A stretch of DNA of 64,000 nt from Ceratodon purpureus. Taxonomy: Eukaryota > Streptophyta > Bryopsida > Pseudoditrichales > Ditrichaceae. Position numbers and translations under genes: made by a program. Below are positions 35,482 to 48,100 of this stretch, piece after piece. Location of the stretch: positions 100,604,009 to 100,668,008 of the forward strand of contig CM026426.1 of the NCBI GenBank assembly GCA_014871385.1, in the 5' to 3' direction. Every line of letters begins with the position of its first letter. Within the stretch, counting starts at the first letter, position 1. The notes beneath the pieces were generated by a model that was not told the DNA's origin, did no database searches, and saw only the letters and a program-made list of their open reading frames with translations.

Positions 35482-36381
35482 TTCAAGTTCGTAAAGGGTG
35501 ACATTGCGAGCGCGGATATGGTAAACTACGAACTAATCACTAAGGGTATTGATACTATTATGCACTTTGCAGCGCGGACTCACGTCGATAACTCGTTTGG
35601 CAACAGTTCTGAGTTTACGAAGAACAACATCTACGGAACCCATGTGCTCCTCGAGGCTTGCAAGGTTACGGGCCAAATCAAGCGGTTCATTCATGTGAGC
35701 ATAGACGAAGTGTACGGGGAGACAGAGGCCGAGGCCATCGTGGGAAACCACGAGGCGTCGCAGTTGTTGCCTACGAACCCCTACTCTGCTACCAAGGTTG
35801 GTGCGGAGATGCTCGTGATGGCCTACGGTCGCTCCTATGGACTGCCCTGCATCACCACTCGTGGGAACAACGTCTACAGGCCGAATCAGTTCCCGAAGAA
35901 GCTCATCCCCAAGTTCAGAATGCTCGCAATGCAAGGTAAGCCATTGCCGATCCACGGTGACGGATCCAATGTGCGCAGCTACCTCTACTGCGAGGATGTG
36001 GCCGAGGCTTTCGAGGCAACTTCCAACTCCCGGGTGACCACTCCCTGCAGATGGACAGTCCCAAGCCGCAAGCCACCAAGAACAAGGCAGCCCAACACTC
36101 ACGAAGAACCAACCCCAGGCAACCCACAACCCGAGATCCAGATACAACGCACCCCAGGCAAATTACAAACAAACTGCACACAATTTATAACCAACAACCA
36201 AAACACAAATCAAACCTGCAAACTCAACCCGCAACCCAAATCCACAAACCAATCCAACAACCACAGCAATTCCGCAAACCCAACCCGCAACCAAAATCCT
36301 CAAACCAATCCAGAACCCACAGCCAATCCACAATCCCAACCCACAACCCATATCCACATCGAAGCAATGTCGCAATGTTGA
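35482..36381 (+). pseudogene. RHM: Captured RHM (UDP-glucose 4,6-dehydratase) fragment fused to low-complexity tail
   Basis: From FKFVKGDIASADMVNYELIT (35482) to YLYCEDVAEAFE (about 36016) the frame closely follows plant RHM, the enzyme making UDP-L-rhamnose from UDP-glucose; the stretch corresponds to roughly residues 60-240. It includes HFAARTHVDNSFGNS, NIYGTHVLLEACKVTGQI, the catalytic YSATK, and GDGSNVRSYLY. The N-terminal Gly-rich NAD-binding segment and the rest of the protein are absent. The active-site STDEVYGE reads SIDEVYGE (Thr lost) and YGPNQFPE reads YRPNQFPK, so it is not an active dehydratase. The frame stays open for a further 120 codons through a CCCAACCC-type simple repeat, giving an Asn/Pro/Gln/Thr-rich tail. 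It lies inside MULE-A, as in Pack-MULE gene capture. Confidence 0.85.
36030..36370. repeat. C/A-rich simple-sequence tract
   Basis: Irregular CAACCCACAACCC/AAACCAATCC words follow the RHM fragment directly and form the 3' part of the chimeric frame. Confidence 0.75.
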
Positions 36382-37676
36382 ATTACCTCGCCATCATCAC
36401 CATCTTCCTCGCCGTTGTCGTCTCCACTACCTCGCTCAACTCTCTCGTCCGAGTCTCTCCCATTTCCAAATCTCCCGTCACCTGCTCCTGCCGACACTTC
36501 CTCGTCGGTGGCTCCTCCTGCAGCTTCCTCAACGTCGACATCCTGCATCCGCTCGTCCTCCCACGCATTGCCTCCGCCGGCCTCCATGATGGCAGCCCGA
36601 ACCCTCCTCGCACACCCTCGCAGCTCCTCTCCCTCCTCTCCCTGAATTCGAAACCACTGTGTTGCAAAAAGAATGAACCCCAAAAACCTCAAGAAACCTA
36701 TTAGTTGCCAGTGCAAAATATAGACTAACCCGAAGTGAATGACTGGAGCTCGGTTGACTTTTACTACCCGAATCTAGTGTTTGAATTTTACATCACATCC
36801 ATGTCAACTGCATCATGCGATATCCAAAATACCCTGCACGGACTCTTCTTAAATAATTAAAACGGGTTCTCGCATGGGCTCTCTTTCATGTCTCATTATA
36901 ATAACTAGTTCTCTCCCGGTTTCCAGCCCCTTAAAATATACTTAAAAGATAGGTTTCCAGCCCCGTGAAGTATTTGGTATGGACATTTTCACGCACTCTT
37001 ATAGAAATAGTTATGAATTCAAGTAAAAGCTCTAACTCGTAGTATACCGCTACGTTCAGCTGCTGGTTTTAAGATTGAACATTTTCCACATAATATAATC
37101 GATCCAACTAGTCCTAAAATAATTAGAAAAAATCGTATACTTCTATTTACCAAAAACAAGACACCATATGCTAAGACAATGTAGTTCACTTACCAGTTCA
37201 GAATGGCAATCATCATCGGATTGTGAATGCATCTCTCTTGAGCGTGAATCCTTCTTCCCAAACGAAGGCTGCGGAGACTCTACTCTTTGACTACAATTAA
37301 TTTCTAAATGTTCCATCTGCGCCTTACGTTGTAACTCACTACAAGGTCTCGCGTGCTCCAGACCCGCAACTCCACTGTCTTCCAAGGTCTCTTCCTTTAC
37401 CTCCACAATAGAGTCTAGAATGACTTTTCGAATGCTACAAAACTTCAAGGCTACAGGCAGACCCGCTCCTCTCCTCTTCACGGATGCACTCAAGTGGTCA
37501 CCTTCCCAATCTACCTTCTTACGTGATGCTCTCCTCTTTCTCGCTCTCCTATTCGTAAAATCTGTCTTACATGGTTTTCTTCTCGGTTTAGGAGTGACAA
37601 AAGTGGAGGGAGATGGCCCTCCACTCTGCTTCATGTGTCTAAGTAACCTAATGACCTTCCTCACAATAAAGGACAC
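36300..37676 (-). CDS. Unidentified MULE-A minus-strand gene, basic then acidic exons
   Basis: The upstream exon (37676 to about 37197) encodes KPRRKPCKTDFTNRR and ARKRRASRKK, a strong nuclear-localisation-like basic cluster, then ends in a possible GTAAGT donor. A downstream exon (about 36660-36300) after a CACAG acceptor is very acidic (DVDVEEAAGGATDEEVSAG, DDNGEEDGDDGEV). Whether they belong to one gene is uncertain. No conserved domain is recognised. It is transcribed away from the MULE-A transposase. Confidence 0.35.
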
Positions 37677-38233
37677 CCTAGAACTTCAGCTCTGCTTATA
37701 TACTCATCATTCCTAACTACTGCTGAACAACTCCTCCTATCATAATATTAATGATCACTAACGTGTACCTCTAAAAATGGTCGCTGACATTGTACAACTA
37801 AAGATATATGAATTTTAAATCAAAGTTCATGTGCAAATAAATATAATTAAAATTCATCCGGAAATCAATATAATCTCCACTTAAATAGAATTGATGACAA
37901 AGGGTCACCCATCACTGAGGCCTGGCCATGAGTCCTAGAATGAAAGGCGGCTAAAGCTAATCCTTGACATGCTGTCTTCAACAAAAAATCAAACCACGAT
38001 CTAAAGTGGTACTGACATGAGTTATTATATGAACTCTTAAATTCTCATTACGGCGCCTGGAACAACTAACTCTGTTACTTACAATCTAACTAACTTCCGT
38101 TACTCGTGATTCAGATTCATTTCCTACGATGCAACTAGAATTGTATATAATCATTGTACTCGACCTCATCAGTCTCTCATTGTTGTGCACCTTCAATCGT
38201 TTGGTGTCATATCCCCACACTCTACGTTACACG

Positions 38234-41200
38234 ATGGCGTACGCAGCTCCTCGGGAAGTCCAAGGCACAGTCGTCCTTTATGCTCACGGCCTTGGAATCC
38301 CTCTCTCTTTTCAGACCAGTGCCGATGGTATGGCTAGCGTGTCCTCCCAGCACCTAAGTATGAGATTCACTTTTAGAGAGGATACAATCAGGGTCGTGGA
38401 GGAGATTTTTGACGAGATAACAACTGAAGTCACTCACACTCTAGGTCAGTTGTCCGAGAGGGGTGAAGATGGAATTTTGTACTGGCGCTTGTATCCTAGA
38501 ACATATAGAGTTTATGGACTTACAGAGTCGCAGATGCAGACGTCTACTGAGGTTCTAACTTCCCGTCGTTCCACTACTTGCACTGTTGAAACTCCGCTTC
38601 CTCGTCACGTAAAGGTCAAGGTAGAGTTTGGCGTGGATGCTACTCTTCATACTCCGGTCATCTACCTCTCTTCAGATAAAGAAACTAGTCCTCCTATGTC
38701 GTCCCCTCCTGTCACACAGGACGCTGCAGGGTCTAGGCCCCCAGTCCCCCCTCTAGTAAAGTGCTCCACTTCCTCTCAAATTTCAGAGTATAGTACTATC
38801 AATATTGTTGATTCACTTCGCAAACTTGCCAGGAGACCTGGTAGTAAGAACGTTCTGAAAAAACTAAACTACTCTAGAATGCGTCACGAGAGAGTAGGGT
38901 ACCTGCCTGCCGTTTTCGATGGACCAGTTCTATTCGAATTACCCCCTGCGGCACTACGAGCATCGCGGTCGCAGGCAAAGTCCATGCAGGGAATGGACAA
39001 ACGATACGACGGCCACGTCTGGACCAAGACCATCACCACCAACATCACCAACGACTTGGGGCTGTCTTTCCGGTCCTCCACTTGTGTCGGATGGCTGCGC
39101 TGCATCAACAAAGACTACCCATTCCTGGAACGCCGCCCCCAGATTCGTGATGTGAACGAGACCGACTTTGACGGCTGCACACTCCAAGCCTTCAGTGTGA
39201 ACATGCCACCATCAAAAGATTCCACGGTTGTATGCAAGGTATGCAAAGAACCCCCCGCCTGCATTGCTACCTGTGGGGCCCGTATTTTTTACGTGTCTGG
39301 TAAAGTCAACCAAACGAGAGCGTGTATCCATCTTGGAACTCATGTTCACCTTGTTAAGGTTGGCGACTACAGCGATTCAAAGGACAAGATCAATAGTTTG
39401 ATCTCAGAACAGGTCGAGAATACACCTGGAGCAACGAAGAGCTCTGTGGTGCTGGAGGCGAGCAAGGTTCTCATCGGGAATTACTTGCTACAGCCAGAGG
39501 ATGCACCTCCCAAGAAACTCACCATAGAGGAGCTTATTCCAGTCCTTGACAGGTGCAAGGACATGGCATCTCCGAACATTTGCAACAAGGTAATGTCATT
39601 CCGTCAGTTGAGGAATTATGGAGTTATGGATGCCATAACAAAGCTGCGTGGAATCAGTCTCTGGGCATACGTCCAAGAGAACAAATTCCCTGGCCAAGGA
39701 AAAGATCTGGACAAGGTGTTCCTCTTCAAGATGTCGGAAGTGGGTCCCGGAAGCGGTGTCGACCTCGTGACCAGGATGCAGCCCGGCGGTGATCTCCAGA
39801 ACGCCTGGGTGATGTTTGACCACGTCAAGCGGGTACGTGATTGGACCACGTTGGCATGCCACGTGTACGACTCCACGTACTGCCGGGTCATGACGATTGC
39901 TACCTGTGACATGATGTCCGAGGACTGCGATGCCCAGATCCTGTTTTGGAGAAACCTAAATGCTGTCATGGAGAGGAATGGCGTTGCAGCGGCAAACTTA
40001 AAGGGCTTCATGGCGGACAGCGCACAGGCCAGTTGGAATGCAGTACGGATCGTGTACGGGACAGGGAACAAGGAGGACCGTATGGAGGATCGGGAGAGGA
40101 CGTGCCTATTCCATTGGACGCAGTCCATGGTCAATAATACTGAGAAGTACATCCCTGAAGAACTATGGGTGCAACACAAGAAAATGTGCCAGCAATAGCG
40201 GGCGCCGAAAACAATGGAGGAAGCAGATACTCTCTACCTCGCAATCAAAGGTTGGTGGGTTTCTACTGGAGCTGTCTCAGAGAAGGCCCTAGCTAGATTG
40301 GAGCTCTGGCTCTGTTTCTGGCACTTCAGATTTCGCCAGTGGGGCGACTTCATGATTGAGGTACCTTTTTTTTTCCTTCATCATTCACTCCGTTTTCTAC
40401 TTCGCAGTTACCCCCACCGCACTTAATGCCGAACCACATCTAACCAGTACTGCCCTTGGATATACAGAAATTTACTGAGGATGAACTTGCAGAAATGCCT
40501 ACGTGTAACCTTGCTGAAACTGTTCACAGCAAATGGCTTCACTCCTCTGGTAACAAGTGCGGCGACCTCTACGTGGCTACAGTTGATGACTATGTTCGGG
40601 CATTTCTTCAAGTTGTCAACTTCTACCAGTTTCTGAAAGGGGAAGTTGGAGGGACGGGTCCATCGAAGAAGGAACTGAAGCTTAGAGCGGCAGAGTGCAG
40701 GGCAAAGTTGACAGGGAGACCGCATGTGCTTGAAGACCCCATGTTGGAGATGCGTGGAGCAGACGAGTTCTGCACACGTCTGCCACGCCTAGCTGGAGAG
40801 GAAGTGTTCGGATCCATGAAGCGGAAGCCCGACCTACCCCTTGGAGCTGAGGAAGAATCTCAGCGTCCGGACAAGGTAAACTACTCCCATCCAAAAGCAC
40901 CCGGTCGTAATGTCAAGGCTCGCATCTCCCAGATGCCCATTGTTGTTGAGGATGACACCGAAGATGACACGCAGGTCGACGAAGGACAGTCTCCTACAGA
41001 GGTTGGCGTGACAATCCCGGAGACCCCACGAAACGAGATCGGAATCCGCCAGGTGAATGCAGTTCAGGAGACCAAGGTTGACGTCAAGGAATGGCACATT
41101 GCAAGATTTTTGAGGACTTCTGCAAAGTGCTGCTAGGCCCAGAGAGCTGTCAGTAAGAAGAAATGTACAGAGAAAATTGTAAGGAATGTGAACGCTACTG

Positions 41201-41961
41201 CTGCACCAACCTACACTGGAGTTTGGACCAACATCCGCCGGAACACTTCGGAGAGGACGGAATTCTTCTTCTGTTCTGACGACATCGAAAGGTGCGTGAA
41301 GGGCTCAAGGCGCAAGTGGGTTGCTAAGTACTCTGCAACCCAGAAGATGCCTCCAATTCCAGCCGTATGGCCTGTCAAGCTCGAAACAAACCTGAACATC
41401 ACAGAAATTCGTGCACTAGAGGCGGCTGGATTCCAGCTCCTGGAGAAGAGGCCGGTCTCCCCACGACGCCTCTTCTCCTACGCTCCGCCACCTGCAAATC
41501 TAAGTTCCTTGCCAGTTCCTGCAGATGCTGACCGCTACCCAGGCAAGAGAGACGGGAAGATGGTGAAGCGCACTGCCACTCGCCCTAATCCGCCGCAGCG
41601 ACTCTCCATGGGCTCCTCCGACACCCTCAGAGCTCGCCTCCGTTTTGTTACCATGATACCTCATCCTGGCCATGGTTGCATCATAGGGTTGGATTCCGGC
41701 ATTCCACCTAATGTCACGCACTATCAGATCACCATCAGCTCCAACCCCGGTTGCAGTTGCCCAGCTTTTCGGAAGACCATGAATAAGTTTCGTGGGCGGA
41801 TCCAATTCTCCTACTGTAAGCACGTTTATTTCATCCTATTGAAGGTTTGCAACCGCGATCCCGACGACGACTTTTTCATCCACGCGCCTACCTATAGCTT
41901 CAACGAGGTCAAGATACTTCTAGAAAGCGGAATCCTGACACACCCTTCAGCAAGAAACTAG
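38234..41961 (+). pseudogene. MULE-A transposase (MULE superfamily, SWIM finger)
   Basis: Two exons, 38234-40360 and 40468-41961, with a 107-bp GTACC...ATACAG intron in phase. The start at 38234 (MAYAAPREVQG) is preferred over 38129, whose extra N-terminus is only hydrophobic. Around residue 340-400 is a Cys/His DNA-binding module (VCKVCKEPP, RACIHLGTHVHLVKVGDY). The DDE core includes LACHVYDSTYCRVM, FMADSAQASWNAVRIVYG, CLFHWTQSM and LCFWHFRFRQWGDF. Exon 2 has CNLAETVHSKW and DDYVRAFLQVVNFYQFLKG, then a SWIM finger near the C-terminus (GCSCPAFRK ... YCKHVYFILLKV, C-x-C...C-x-H). Two in-frame TAG codons (40196-40198, 41134-41136) interrupt it. The gene is otherwise colinear with intact plant relatives. 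Confidence 0.82.
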
Positions 41962-42284
41962 GGGGCAGACTACTTTTAGTCCATGTTCTTTCACGTGGAC
42001 GGTGGCAACTAGGTTGCATAGTAGTTGCTATTTGAATTATTCTCTGTATTGAATTAGCAATACGAATTTGTATTGTTTTTTTTAATATATAGAGTCCCAC
42101 TATTCACATTGATTGACACGCCTAGTAATTGGTCCAACTAATAATGCAATGCATGTCACATTACTACATTCGACCACTTGTACCCTTCACCCCGTTAAGC
42201 ACGGAAATATTATAGTAAATCATCACTTTCATTCAACCAAGAAACTGCTGCAAATAGCTATTTCATTCTCTGTACTTAATGTGT

Positions 42285-42737
42285 TTAGTTTTGGCCCTTT
42301 GCATTCTCAGCATATCTACCAATATCAGACTCTAGTACTTGAGAAGCTACATTCTTGTCCATTTTGGGTTCCACTCTAGGCACTCCCAAACCTAGGTAGG
42401 GACGTTTCAATAATGGACTACTCCCACTTGACCCTTTAAGTGCTTCCCTCGAATAAGTCCCGGGTGGGATCTTCCCAACCTTAGAGTATGCATGAGCTGG
42501 CAGCGGCTTCTCCACCTCGTCCTCAACCACTATGATCTCCCTAGGATCTCGTAACACTGAAGGGTCTGTTCCCAACTCCACTCCAACATCCACGACCTCC
42601 GGAAGTGTAAGTGCTTCGCCACATCCAAATAGCTCGTCTTCCCCCTCAACCTCTACGTAAGGTTGAAACGGGCACACAACATCACCAAGGGAAACAGCAA
42701 CCACCTCGATGTCCTCCATAATCGAGGATCGGTACAA
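42285..42737 (-). CDS. Unidentified acidic MULE-A open frame
   Basis: 150 codons, starting MYRSSIMEDIEVVAVSLGDV and containing DVGVELGTDPSVLRDPREII and VGKIPPGTYSREALKGSSGS. No domain recognised. It lies between the transposase and the right end of MULE-A, convergent with the transposase. Confidence 0.3.
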   Translation of the reverse strand: MYRSSIMEDIEVVAVSLGDVVCPFQPYVEVEGEDELFGCGEALTLPEVVDVGVELGTDPSVLRDPREIIVVEDEVEKPLPAHAYSKVGKIPPGTYSREALKGSSGSSPLLKRPYLGLGVPRVEPKMDKNVASQVLESDIGRYAENAKGQN

Positions 42738-43139
42738 AATAGAAGTGTCCCTTACACAAAACGAAAAGAATGCGGAAATGAAGAAGACATTCCTCTCACC
42801 TTGAACTTAAATATCTTAAGGCATTGACTTGGCGCCCTAAGATCACGGACATGGCACCCGACACCAACATTCATCAGACGGGATGGGATCAATAACAAGC
42901 AGAAATTCACAGGAATGCGTCAAATTTTTTATCCACCACCAAAATTATTTAAAACAATGAAACGGTAATAGGATCAAAATGTCATATATTTCCCTGAATA
43001 TTTGAAAAAATTCCACGGTCATAGGTCTTAAATTCAGCTTTTAATAGGTAACAGTCGGAGAATATTCTCAGAATATTCTAATTTTCTAATTTTAGTGTCT
43101 AATTTTAGTTAAAAAATACTGTTTTTAGATTTCAGACCC

Positions 43140-43233
43140 CATTTTCTGCTCTCCGCTCTCCAAATCTCCGCTCTCTGCTCTCCGCTCTCCAAATCTCTGC
43201 TCTCTGCTCTCCGCTCGCATACAAATCTCCCTC
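43140..43233. repeat. MULE-A right inverted end with purine minisatellite
   Basis: On the plus strand the unit CTCTCCAAATCTCYGCTCTC with CTGCTCTCCG is repeated about 2.5 times between 43146 and 43216, the complement of the left end unit. Confidence 0.7.
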
Positions 43234-43243
43234 GAGAAACACC
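43234..43243. repeat. MULE-A target-site duplication, right copy
   Basis: GAGAAACACC, identical to 28692-28701, directly outside the right terminus. Confidence 0.75.
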
Positions 43244-43259
43244 CTTTTGTCAACCTTAT

Positions 43260-44650
43260 TATTGTAGACATACCTGAGAACCTTCTTGTCCTAGGCATTT
43301 CAAAGCCTCCTACATCTATCCTCGCCTCGAATCAAGAGATAGTTGATTGATTGCAGCCTGTTTTTGTCTTTGCCAATAATTACTTGTACGATGACGGGAC
43401 AATAATCCTATTTCATCCTTTTCGTGCAACAACAAAGTCTAAAATCCTGGATTACTGCAAATTGTTGGATCCTGGATCATGTTGTTTTAGAAAGCTTTGA
43501 TTCCTTTGAAGGAAGAACTGAATGCATTATCCCAAAGCTTCATTCTACAATCTTCCATATAAGGCACAAGGCTTGTTGGCTCGATTAAGACTATCATGTC
43601 AATTGTGATACAGTCCTGTCGCACGATCTCTTCAAAGCTTGCTGAAGCTTGCTCTTATAGCTGATATGTCAAATGTTGCATAGTTCTAATTATTTAAATA
43701 TTGACTCACATGTCTGCAAATCCGAAAGCGTCTATGACTATATAGCGTTGTTCACATGCCTTGACCATAATTAGTGACCAACGAGGAGGCATTATGAATG
43801 ACAAATTACCGCTGCCAAGAAGGTGGTCTTTGCAAGCAAGATTGCAAGCTTCTCTTTGTTAACAATCTTTGGCGGAATCTTTCGAGCTTCACGGGTCGCA
43901 GCCTAAGTTACTTATGTCTAATGGTCCAGAATATGTGAAGGATAGAGCTAATTTATTTGCAATGCATTGAACTTGAGACTCCCAGTACTTCCTGTTAGCC
44001 TTCTAGCTCCTTACTTTAAAATTAATGGTTTGCCAGGCCCAGAGGCGTGCTGCCCGTTGCCACGGTCTTTTGAGGCCAAGGACTTTACCTAAATTGCAAA
44101 CAGGTATTTTGATGCGAGGCTCTCTGTTTTCGGCGTGCGCTTGAGCCATCTCTTTCAAGTATGGGCGGTGGAGGTCTCATGCGGAATTTTGTTTTCTGTT
44201 ATCCAGCTCATGTCTGCTCTCCTCTATTCCGCCTATCGACGCGGGGCAGAGACTGCTCCTCTCCGGCTGCATTGTGATGGCCGTCGGTCGCCAAACTCTG
44301 GTAGCAAAGGGGGGAACTACAGCGCAGCCTTGGCGAGAAGCATGTACAACAGGGGGAAATGGAGCCAAAGCAGGGGAGGGTGGACCTTCCAAATTCCACG
44401 GAACTGATGATGGAATAGACCCAAATTGAGAAGTTATATTCGGATGCCTACACGTGTGTGCCGAATTCGCCTATGCGTTTGAGGGGGACATATTCACAAC
44501 ATATGGCAATTGCGAAGTGCCTCTCAAGTGCATATGCGGATAATTCTGCATGAACAAGATCATGCATTATGACATTCCACGGACCGATAGTGCACAAACT
44601 GCCCTAGTTTTATAAAATTCCAGGTTATGAAATGACAATGGCTGCTGACT
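43260..44650. mobile_element. Interval between the two MULEs with a faint LTR-retrotransposon integrase relic
   Basis: A short plus-strand stretch around 43.88-43.97 kb resembles part of a Ty3/gypsy- or copia-type integrase core (LHGSQPK followed by SNGPEY). It is heavily decayed and old; no LTRs, primer site or other parts were seen. The rest of the interval holds no recognised gene. Confidence 0.3.
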
Positions 44651-44656
44651 CATGCT

Positions 44657-44665
44657 CATGTTAAT
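44657..44665. repeat. MULE-B probable target-site duplication, left
   Basis: CATGTTAAT, 7 of 9 identical to CATGATAAA at 57474-57482. Confidence 0.6.
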
Positions 44666-44917
44666 GGAGAACGCTATTTCCCATGTAGCAAAGGGTAGGG
44701 TTGGTGGGTCCGCGCCTCGGCGGTCCCCGTCGCTAGCCACGTCGGACACGCGGTTTCACCCCAATCGCGACGCCCGCGGTAACATCGCCTCGCGTAATTT
44801 TGCACCTGCGTGACACTACTCGCGAGCGCCTTCTTCCCGTGACGCTATCCGTGACACAAAACACTGACCATATGTGACATTGCTCGACGCAACACTGACC
44901 GTGCCCAAAAAAATGTG
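44666..44917 (+). repeat. MULE-B left terminal inverted repeat (252 bp)
   Basis: Matches the reverse complement of 57222-57473 at 242 of 252 positions with no gaps. Contains GTGACAC, GTGACGC, GTGACAC and GTGACAT words. Confidence 0.97.
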
Positions 44918-45104
44918 ACGTCATGCCACGTCATCGTCTCTCTCGGTACATGGTTGGAGAACTAGGGTTTTCCAGTGTTTCGTGAGGTTTTTGTTGGTGA
45001 AGGATATGTGGGTGATGATGGGTTTGAATTGCATTGAAAGTCCTGGGGTTGTAGCATTGATCTCCGTAGGTTTTAGGGTCTAGTCAAAATTAATTTTCGC
45101 CGTT

Positions 45105-48100
45105 TTGGTGTTCTATCGAGTCACTTCAGTTCCAAGTGGAACCCCTCATCAATCCGGGATCATTATGTGCTACGCCGTAGAGATGACACCTTCAGAGAAG
45201 CGGAGCAGCAGCGCCTTCAAGCTAGAGCGCGAGCTTCTTTGCGCCTATCGTCACAATGGAGGTAAGTTTCACACTCTTCCCAAATCTGTCTTTGTGTTTC
45301 CCGCGAATCACTACGTTTATTATAGAAATGGAGTCCGTCACCTTCCATCTTACTGATGTCTGCGTCACGACCAAGAGCTCCGTGGAGACGTCGTCGGACA
45401 AGGACTTCGCGTTTTGGAGCATACCAAGGTGCGGAAGCTGATTAGGTTAATTGAAATGATTCTTCTTGCATATTGTCTCCGCATTTCGGTTTAGGGCGGA
45501 GATTGAAATTCTATTCCTTCTTGATTTAGAGTTTACATCCAGAGGTATGTCACCCTCTACAAGCTGTTAATTTATTTCCGCAAAAACTATGCCTGCGCCT
45601 GAGTACTGTCAGGGGCTTTTTCATTTAATCCTTTTTGTGTGAACCTCAACATTTGCAGGGACCACGACGAAAGCAATGAGGCGGATTGGTTCTATTCCTT
45701 TGTCCATTGCAGAAGCGGGTGCGGGATTCCTATAGGGGTGGTGAATAGATTTAGGTTTATTTGTTTTTTTGCATCTGGGTGTCCTAAGTGCGGAGAAGCT
45801 ACAGGGGTGTACAAGGCGGAGGATATGGCAGAAGAGCCAATGACACTCAGGGTGGTTATCTACGGCCATAGCTACAACATCCGGTACCCGAGTCTTTGGA
45901 GGGTTCACGAATTGTAGAAGGAGTACGCGACAATGTGCAAGGGATTGTATCGACCATGCGGGACGTCTATATACACAGCGGAAAAGATGAATTCTTCAAC
46001 AAGATGATGCTTAACCGGCATCGATACGTGGAGGGGTGCGCTGCTGCGAGGTACCCGGATGGTGCAATAGCATTACTGCTTCCGTATCCAGACTTCAAGC
46101 GTAGGGAGGGTAAATGCGTGGAGGTGATGTGCAAGGACAAGGAGGCATTGAAGACAAAACTAGTTGGAGCAGAAGGTGTGCAAGAGAGTGGTGGACAGAC
46201 GATCGTGGCAGGTGATGATACTGTTGATCCGGGAGGTGCTCACGACGGGGGAAGAAGCCCCATACAGACGGAACGATTTCTCTACCTCAGGATCTGTTTT
46301 TCAAGAAGGCTCCGGCGTCGAAGGAAGAGGAGAACGCGGGTTGTGGTGGGAAAAGTGTAAAAAAATCCCCGACCAAAGCAGCCCGAAAACGCGCGACACC
46401 TAGACCCAGAGATTCTCCAGAACGGCTCGATGCGGATGAGGGTGCTGCCATTGCTCATAGGGACATAGATTCGGAGGTACGGCGTGACAGTGAGACAGTG
46501 GAGGACGATCTAGTTCTGTTAGGATTTCAAAATGTGAGTAATGCCACGGGACACAATGACGAGGCTGCGAATAGAGAGACGGAAGTAAATGTCACTACCA
46601 TGCCCCAGTCGACAATGATGGACAATCTCGCGGCGTTGCCACGGAGCGGGGTTCAAGGTAAAGCTGTTATATTTGCCTGTGACACTAACGTCCAGGCAGA
46701 AATGTCCCCAGACGATGATTTGCAGTTGCATTTGAGGGGGCCCACCATCAAGGACTCGCTGAAGCGGAAAGCAGAAGCAGGGAAGGGAGATAAAACAAAC
46801 CGCAAGAAGGGGAAGGCTGTCAAGAAACCGAAGGGAGTTCCTACACCGAGTACAGAGGTAAGTGAGAGGCTATAGGCAATTGCCACCTTACGAGAGAGGT
46901 TTAGGGTTCGAATTAGGAGTGGGGCTGAGGAGACGGGATATTTAGAACCTATGGAATTTCGTACATTGAAAAGAACTTGTGTGAGGAAAGTTTTGAGGCT
47001 AACATAGATTTTACAGATTCAGTCACTGTAGATATTGAGGGTATAGATATTATCAAGCAGAAGTCTCGTAACGTCCTAGGTGATTGTCTGGAGTGTCACA
47101 GTGACATGGATGGAGGAGATGATCTCCCCATCATGAAAAGTCCATCACGTCTGCACCCACGTAGTCCAAGAAAGTCAGTTCAGGAGTCAATTCATTCTAT
47201 TCATGTGTAGGATAGTGATTTCGACTCCAACACAGAGATTCTATACTATTGGGCGGCCGGAAATGGGTGTCCCGGGCCATACACATTCCAACCCGGAGCG
47301 AGGGAGGGCTTCAATGCACGTAGGGATCTTCTACTGGACATTGAAAGAGAACACGTGGCGATGCAGTGCAAAGAAGCTGACTGCGTTCTACGTCAACCAC
47401 CGCCTCCAGTTTGCCCCGAGAAACCGGACATGCCCAGATTGTATCATTTGCGAGAGATTGCTCAAGACGTGACAGTGCCTTGGACGTGGGACAGTGTCAC
47501 TAGAGAAGAGTTCGTCCGTCGGTGGAACGAAGATGTAGCAAGCCCGGAGTTCAAGGAGAAGCTAATGCATTTACCGTACTGGTGGAGTTGGAAAAAGGTG
47601 AGTGTCGTGGAATTCTGGTTTGAAAAACCTGTCTTATACAACACTGACTTCCCTTGCCGGTATGTATTGCTCTGTTTTCTAACTAATTCTTATATTCTTT
47701 ATTAGGGGGATAAGAAGTTGCCATTGCATCAGACGGTTGTCCAATCCGTGACACTCGCTCTCAACGCACTAGTCCAAAGCGTGGAGGAAGGGGTTCCGTA
47801 CGGAGACTTGCAGGCTCTCGGACACTATGTTCAGTGGAGTGTGGACTTCAAATCATATGAGACCGCCTTGGATACCTATCGAGTGGTAATGCGAGACGCT
47901 GAAATGAGGAGAGAGGCTACTGCTACTATAAAGTTTAGGGAGGTCAATGGCAGACTGTACGAAGAGGTCCTATGGGACTGGTCTCCCTTGTGGCGCATAA
48001 TCACCGGTACAGATAACGTACTCCGACAAATGCCCGGAACGCCTTGGCGCCACGACGGTATAAAATCTTACCTCAATTCTTTTTTCTTGAGTCGATATCG

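Larger units (their letters stand above)
28702..43233. mobile_element. MULE-A: 14.5-kb Mutator-like transposon with cargo genes
   Basis: A 10-bp direct repeat, GAGAAACACC, lies at 28692-28701 and 43234-43243. Immediately inside are inverted ends. The left reads GGGGAAAGTTAGCATGTGAG then CGGAGAGC. The right, reverse-complemented, reads GAGGGAGATTTGTATGCGAG then CGGAGAGC, aligned without gaps (16 of the first 23 bases match). Both ends run into GCGGAGAGCAGAGAGC-type purine minisatellite. A 9-11-bp duplication and G-rich ends are typical of MULEs, and a MULE transposase lies inside (38234-41961). Other contents are a minus-strand methyltransferase-like cargo gene, an RHM fragment, a tandem array and small unidentified genes. 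It is large for a MULE and several genes carry in-frame stops, so it is probably immobile on its own. Confidence 0.78.

Noticed and set aside
38129-38233. N-terminal extension of the MULE-A transposase as a signal peptide
   Set aside because: A nuclear transposase should not be secreted; the ATG at 38234 gives a more plausible start.
28720-43216. Purine-rich repeats at both ends of the 14.5-kb block as LTRs
   Set aside because: They are inverted, not direct, relative to each other and abut a 10-bp direct repeat, so they are MULE-type inverted ends.
33590-48000. Shared WSPLWR word in the MULE-A and MULE-B cargo as evidence of one gene family
   Set aside because: Only six residues match and the surroundings do not align.
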